DNA of 34,842 bases from assembly GCA_944321725.1 (NCBI GenBank), contig CALUMI010000028.1, positions 1 through 34,842 of the forward strand, read 5' to 3'. How positions within the stretch are numbered: position 1 is the first letter of the stretch; every line of letters begins with the position of its first letter. Shown here piece after piece: positions 33,166 through 34,842 of the stretch. A model generated the notes under the pieces. That model did not search any database and was not told the origin of the DNA. It worked only from the letters and a program-made list of their open reading frames with translations. Made by a program: the position numbers and the translations under genes. Source of the DNA: an uncultured Muribaculaceae bacterium. GTDB taxonomy: Bacteria; Bacteroidota; Bacteroidia; Bacteroidales; Muribaculaceae.

Positions 33166-34842
33166 TTATTGGTTCAGTTTTTCTTTAAGGAATTTTCCTG
33201 TATAGCTCTGCTGACATGACGCTATTTCTTCCGGAGTGACGCAGCATACTATGTTGCCGCCTTCTTTTCCGCCTTCCGGCCCCATGTCGATTACGTAGTC
33301 GGCACTTTTTATCACGTCCATGTTGTGCTCTATGATTACCAGCGTGTGGCCTTTCGCTATGAGCCGTCTGAAAGAGGCGAGCAGGGTGTTGATATCGTGG
33401 AAATGCAGTCCTGTGGTTGGCTCGTCGAAAATAAACAGTGTGGGGACCTGCTTTTCCTGACTTAGGAAGTAGGCGAGCTTGATGCGCTGGTTTTCTCCTC
33501 CCGACAATGTCGATGACGATTGGCCGAGCTTGATATAACCGAGCCCCACATCCTGCAACGGCTTCAGGCGTTTTACAATCTTTGATTCTGTAGAGCCTTT
33601 TGTTTCACTGAAAAATTCAATGGCCTGATTGATTGTCATGTTAAGCACGTCGTTGATGTTTTTCCCCCGATATTCGATGTCGAGCACCTCCTGTTTGTAG
33701 CGTTTGCCGTGGCAGCTTTCGCAAGGCAAGGTGATGTCGGCCATGAATTGCATTTCTATGGTAATCGTCCCTTCTCCTTTGCATTCTTCGCATCGTCCGC
33801 CTTCGGAGTTGAACGAGAAGTAGCCGGCAGTGAATCCCATTTGCTTGGCAGCTTGTTGGTCGGCATACAGCCGGCGTATCTCGTCGAATGCTTTCAGATA
33901 TGTCGCGGCGTTGCTTCTCGTCGATTTGCCTATAGGGTTTTGGTCGATGAATTCCACCGCTCCTATCATGCTGAGGTCGCCTCCAAGTCCTGCGTATGCT
34001 CCGGGCTGCTCGCCGGCCTCTCCGAGATGGCGCAAAAGGGCTTTGTAAAGTATGTCGCGCACCAATGTCGATTTTCCGGAGCCGCTTACGCCTGTCACCA
34101 CAGTCATTATGCCTAACGGAAATTTTACGTCGATGCCTTTCAGGTTGTTCTGTGCCGCGCCTTTCACTTCTATGTAGTTGCGCCATTTGTGGCGGGGGTG
34201 GGGTACGGGGATTTTCAGCTCTCCCGTGAGGTATTTCACGGTGTAGCTGTCGGTGGCTTTTTTCAGGTTGGCCACATCACCCTGATATATCACTTGTCCG
34301 CCCAACCGTCCGGCTTCAGGGCCGATGTCGATGATGTAGTCGGCGGCGCGGATTATCTCCTCGTCGTGTTCCACGACTACAACCGTGTTGCCGATTTGCT
34401 GCAATTTGCGCAATATGCGTATCAGTTTCTCTGTGTCGCGCGAATGCAGTCCGATGCTTGGCTCGTCGAGTATGTAGATTGAGCCGACAAGGCTGCTACC
34501 CAACGATGTGGCAAGGTTTATGCGTTGGCTTTCGCCGCCCGACAGCGACGATGAAAGGCGGTCGAGTGTAAGGTACTCCAACCCCACATCGCATAGAAAG
34601 CTCAGACGGTTGCGTATTTCGGTCAGCAGGCGTTTGGCTATGATTGTGTCGTTTTCCGACAGTTGCAGATTGTCGAACCATTCACGCAATTCCGATACCG
34701 GCATCTTTGTTATTTCGCCTATATTCAGTCCGCCTACTTTTACATAAAGGGTGTCTTTGCGGAGGCGGCTGCCGTTGCATTCCGGACAGTTGGTCTTCCC
34801 GCGGTAGCGCGCGAGCATCACACGGTACTGTATCTTATACAG
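33166..34842 (-). CDS. uvrA: Excinuclease ABC subunit A (UvrA), N-terminal part outside window
   Basis: The frame is open to the right edge, so the 559 visible codons are roughly the C-terminal 60% of the protein. The DNA-damage sensor of nucleotide excision repair is recognised by the first zinc module CPECNGSRLR, ABC signature SSSLSGGESQRINLA with Walker B IYILDEPSIGLH, then Walker A VTGVSGSGKSTL of the second ATPase, the second zinc finger CEECKGEG/CESCHGKRYKQE, signature SSTLSGGENQRIKLA and Walker B LFIFDEPTTGLHFHD. All nucleotide-binding motifs are intact. It forms an ATP-dependent dimer that loads UvrB. Confidence 0.96.
   Translation of the reverse strand: MYKIQYRVMLARYRGKTNCPECNGSRLRKDTLYVKVGGLNIGEITKMPVSELREWFDNLQLSENDTIIAKRLLTEIRNRLSFLCDVGLEYLTLDRLSSSLSGGESQRINLATSLGSSLVGSIYILDEPSIGLHSRDTEKLIRILRKLQQIGNTVVVVEHDEEIIRAADYIIDIGPEAGRLGGQVIYQGDVANLKKATDSYTVKYLTGELKIPVPHPRHKWRNYIEVKGAAQNNLKGIDVKFPLGIMTVVTGVSGSGKSTLVRDILYKALLRHLGEAGEQPGAYAGLGGDLSMIGAVEFIDQNPIGKSTRSNAATYLKAFDEIRRLYADQQAAKQMGFTAGYFSFNSEGGRCEECKGEGTITIEMQFMADITLPCESCHGKRYKQEVLDIEYRGKNINDVLNMTINQAIEFFSETKGSTESKIVKRLKPLQDVGLGYIKLGQSSSTLSGGENQRIKLAYFLSQEKQVPTLFIFDEPTTGLHFHDINTLLASFRRLIAKGHTLVIIEHNMDVIKSADYVIDMGPEGGKEGGNIVCCVTPEEIASCQQSYTGKFLKEKLNQ

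Overview
The window looks like a chromosome segment of a Bacteroidota bacterium, order Bacteroidales, probably a gut species; I cannot name the genus. The signs are TAnnTTTG-type -7 promoter elements, no Shine-Dalgarno pattern, an RprX/RprY-type two-component pair, a TonB-dependent receptor with a carboxypeptidase-like N-terminal domain, a BspA-type leucine-rich repeat protein, a long-form PPi-dependent phosphofructokinase and paired DUF6443/RHS proteins.

Layout. 1-1341 (+): the end of a DUF5131 gene and a radical SAM gene of the 'mobile pair B' type, overlapping by ATGA. 1523-7433 (+): a four-gene heavy-metal efflux operon with a small His/Cys/Asp-rich exported protein, a lipoprotein adaptor, a CusA/CzcA-like RND pump and a TolC-like outer-membrane protein. 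7425-11062 (-): recJ-recQ, coupled by TAATG and converging on the efflux operon with a 9-bp overlap of the two 3' ends. 11413-12066 (-): a small transaldolase. 12307-14016 (+): a BspA-like LRR surface protein broken by an in-frame amber codon and preceded by a T8G10 tract. 14082-16439 (-): a TonB-dependent receptor. 16504-18667 (-): response regulator and sensor kinase (rprY/rprX-like). 18839-28989 (-): a ten-kilobase RHS polymorphic-toxin locus. 29285-34842 (-): pfp, a non-catalytic-type M16 peptidase homologue, kdsB and the C-terminal part of uvrA, which runs off the right edge.

The RHS locus is the most distinctive part. A good consensus promoter (TTTG-N19-TACATTTG) drives a 57-residue exported peptide, an RHS shell protein, a second RHS protein (DUF6443 plus RHS core) overlapping the first by ATGA, five small Sec-exported proteins that look like immunity or immunity-like genes, and an orphan RHS core cassette. 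The second RHS protein ends in a 200-residue AT-rich tip with a JAB-like HxH...D signature. The orphan cassette and the full-length gene share an indel-free segment of about 410 bp ending at the DPTG junction, as expected for a locus that swaps toxin tips by homologous recombination. Both shell proteins and all five small proteins carry their own signal peptides, which points to Sec-dependent export rather than loading onto a type VI spike.

Homopolymer G tracts lie both upstream of the LRR gene (G10) and inside the metal-efflux pump gene (G9). Perfect 13-14 bp inverted repeats follow several genes and probably act as terminators.
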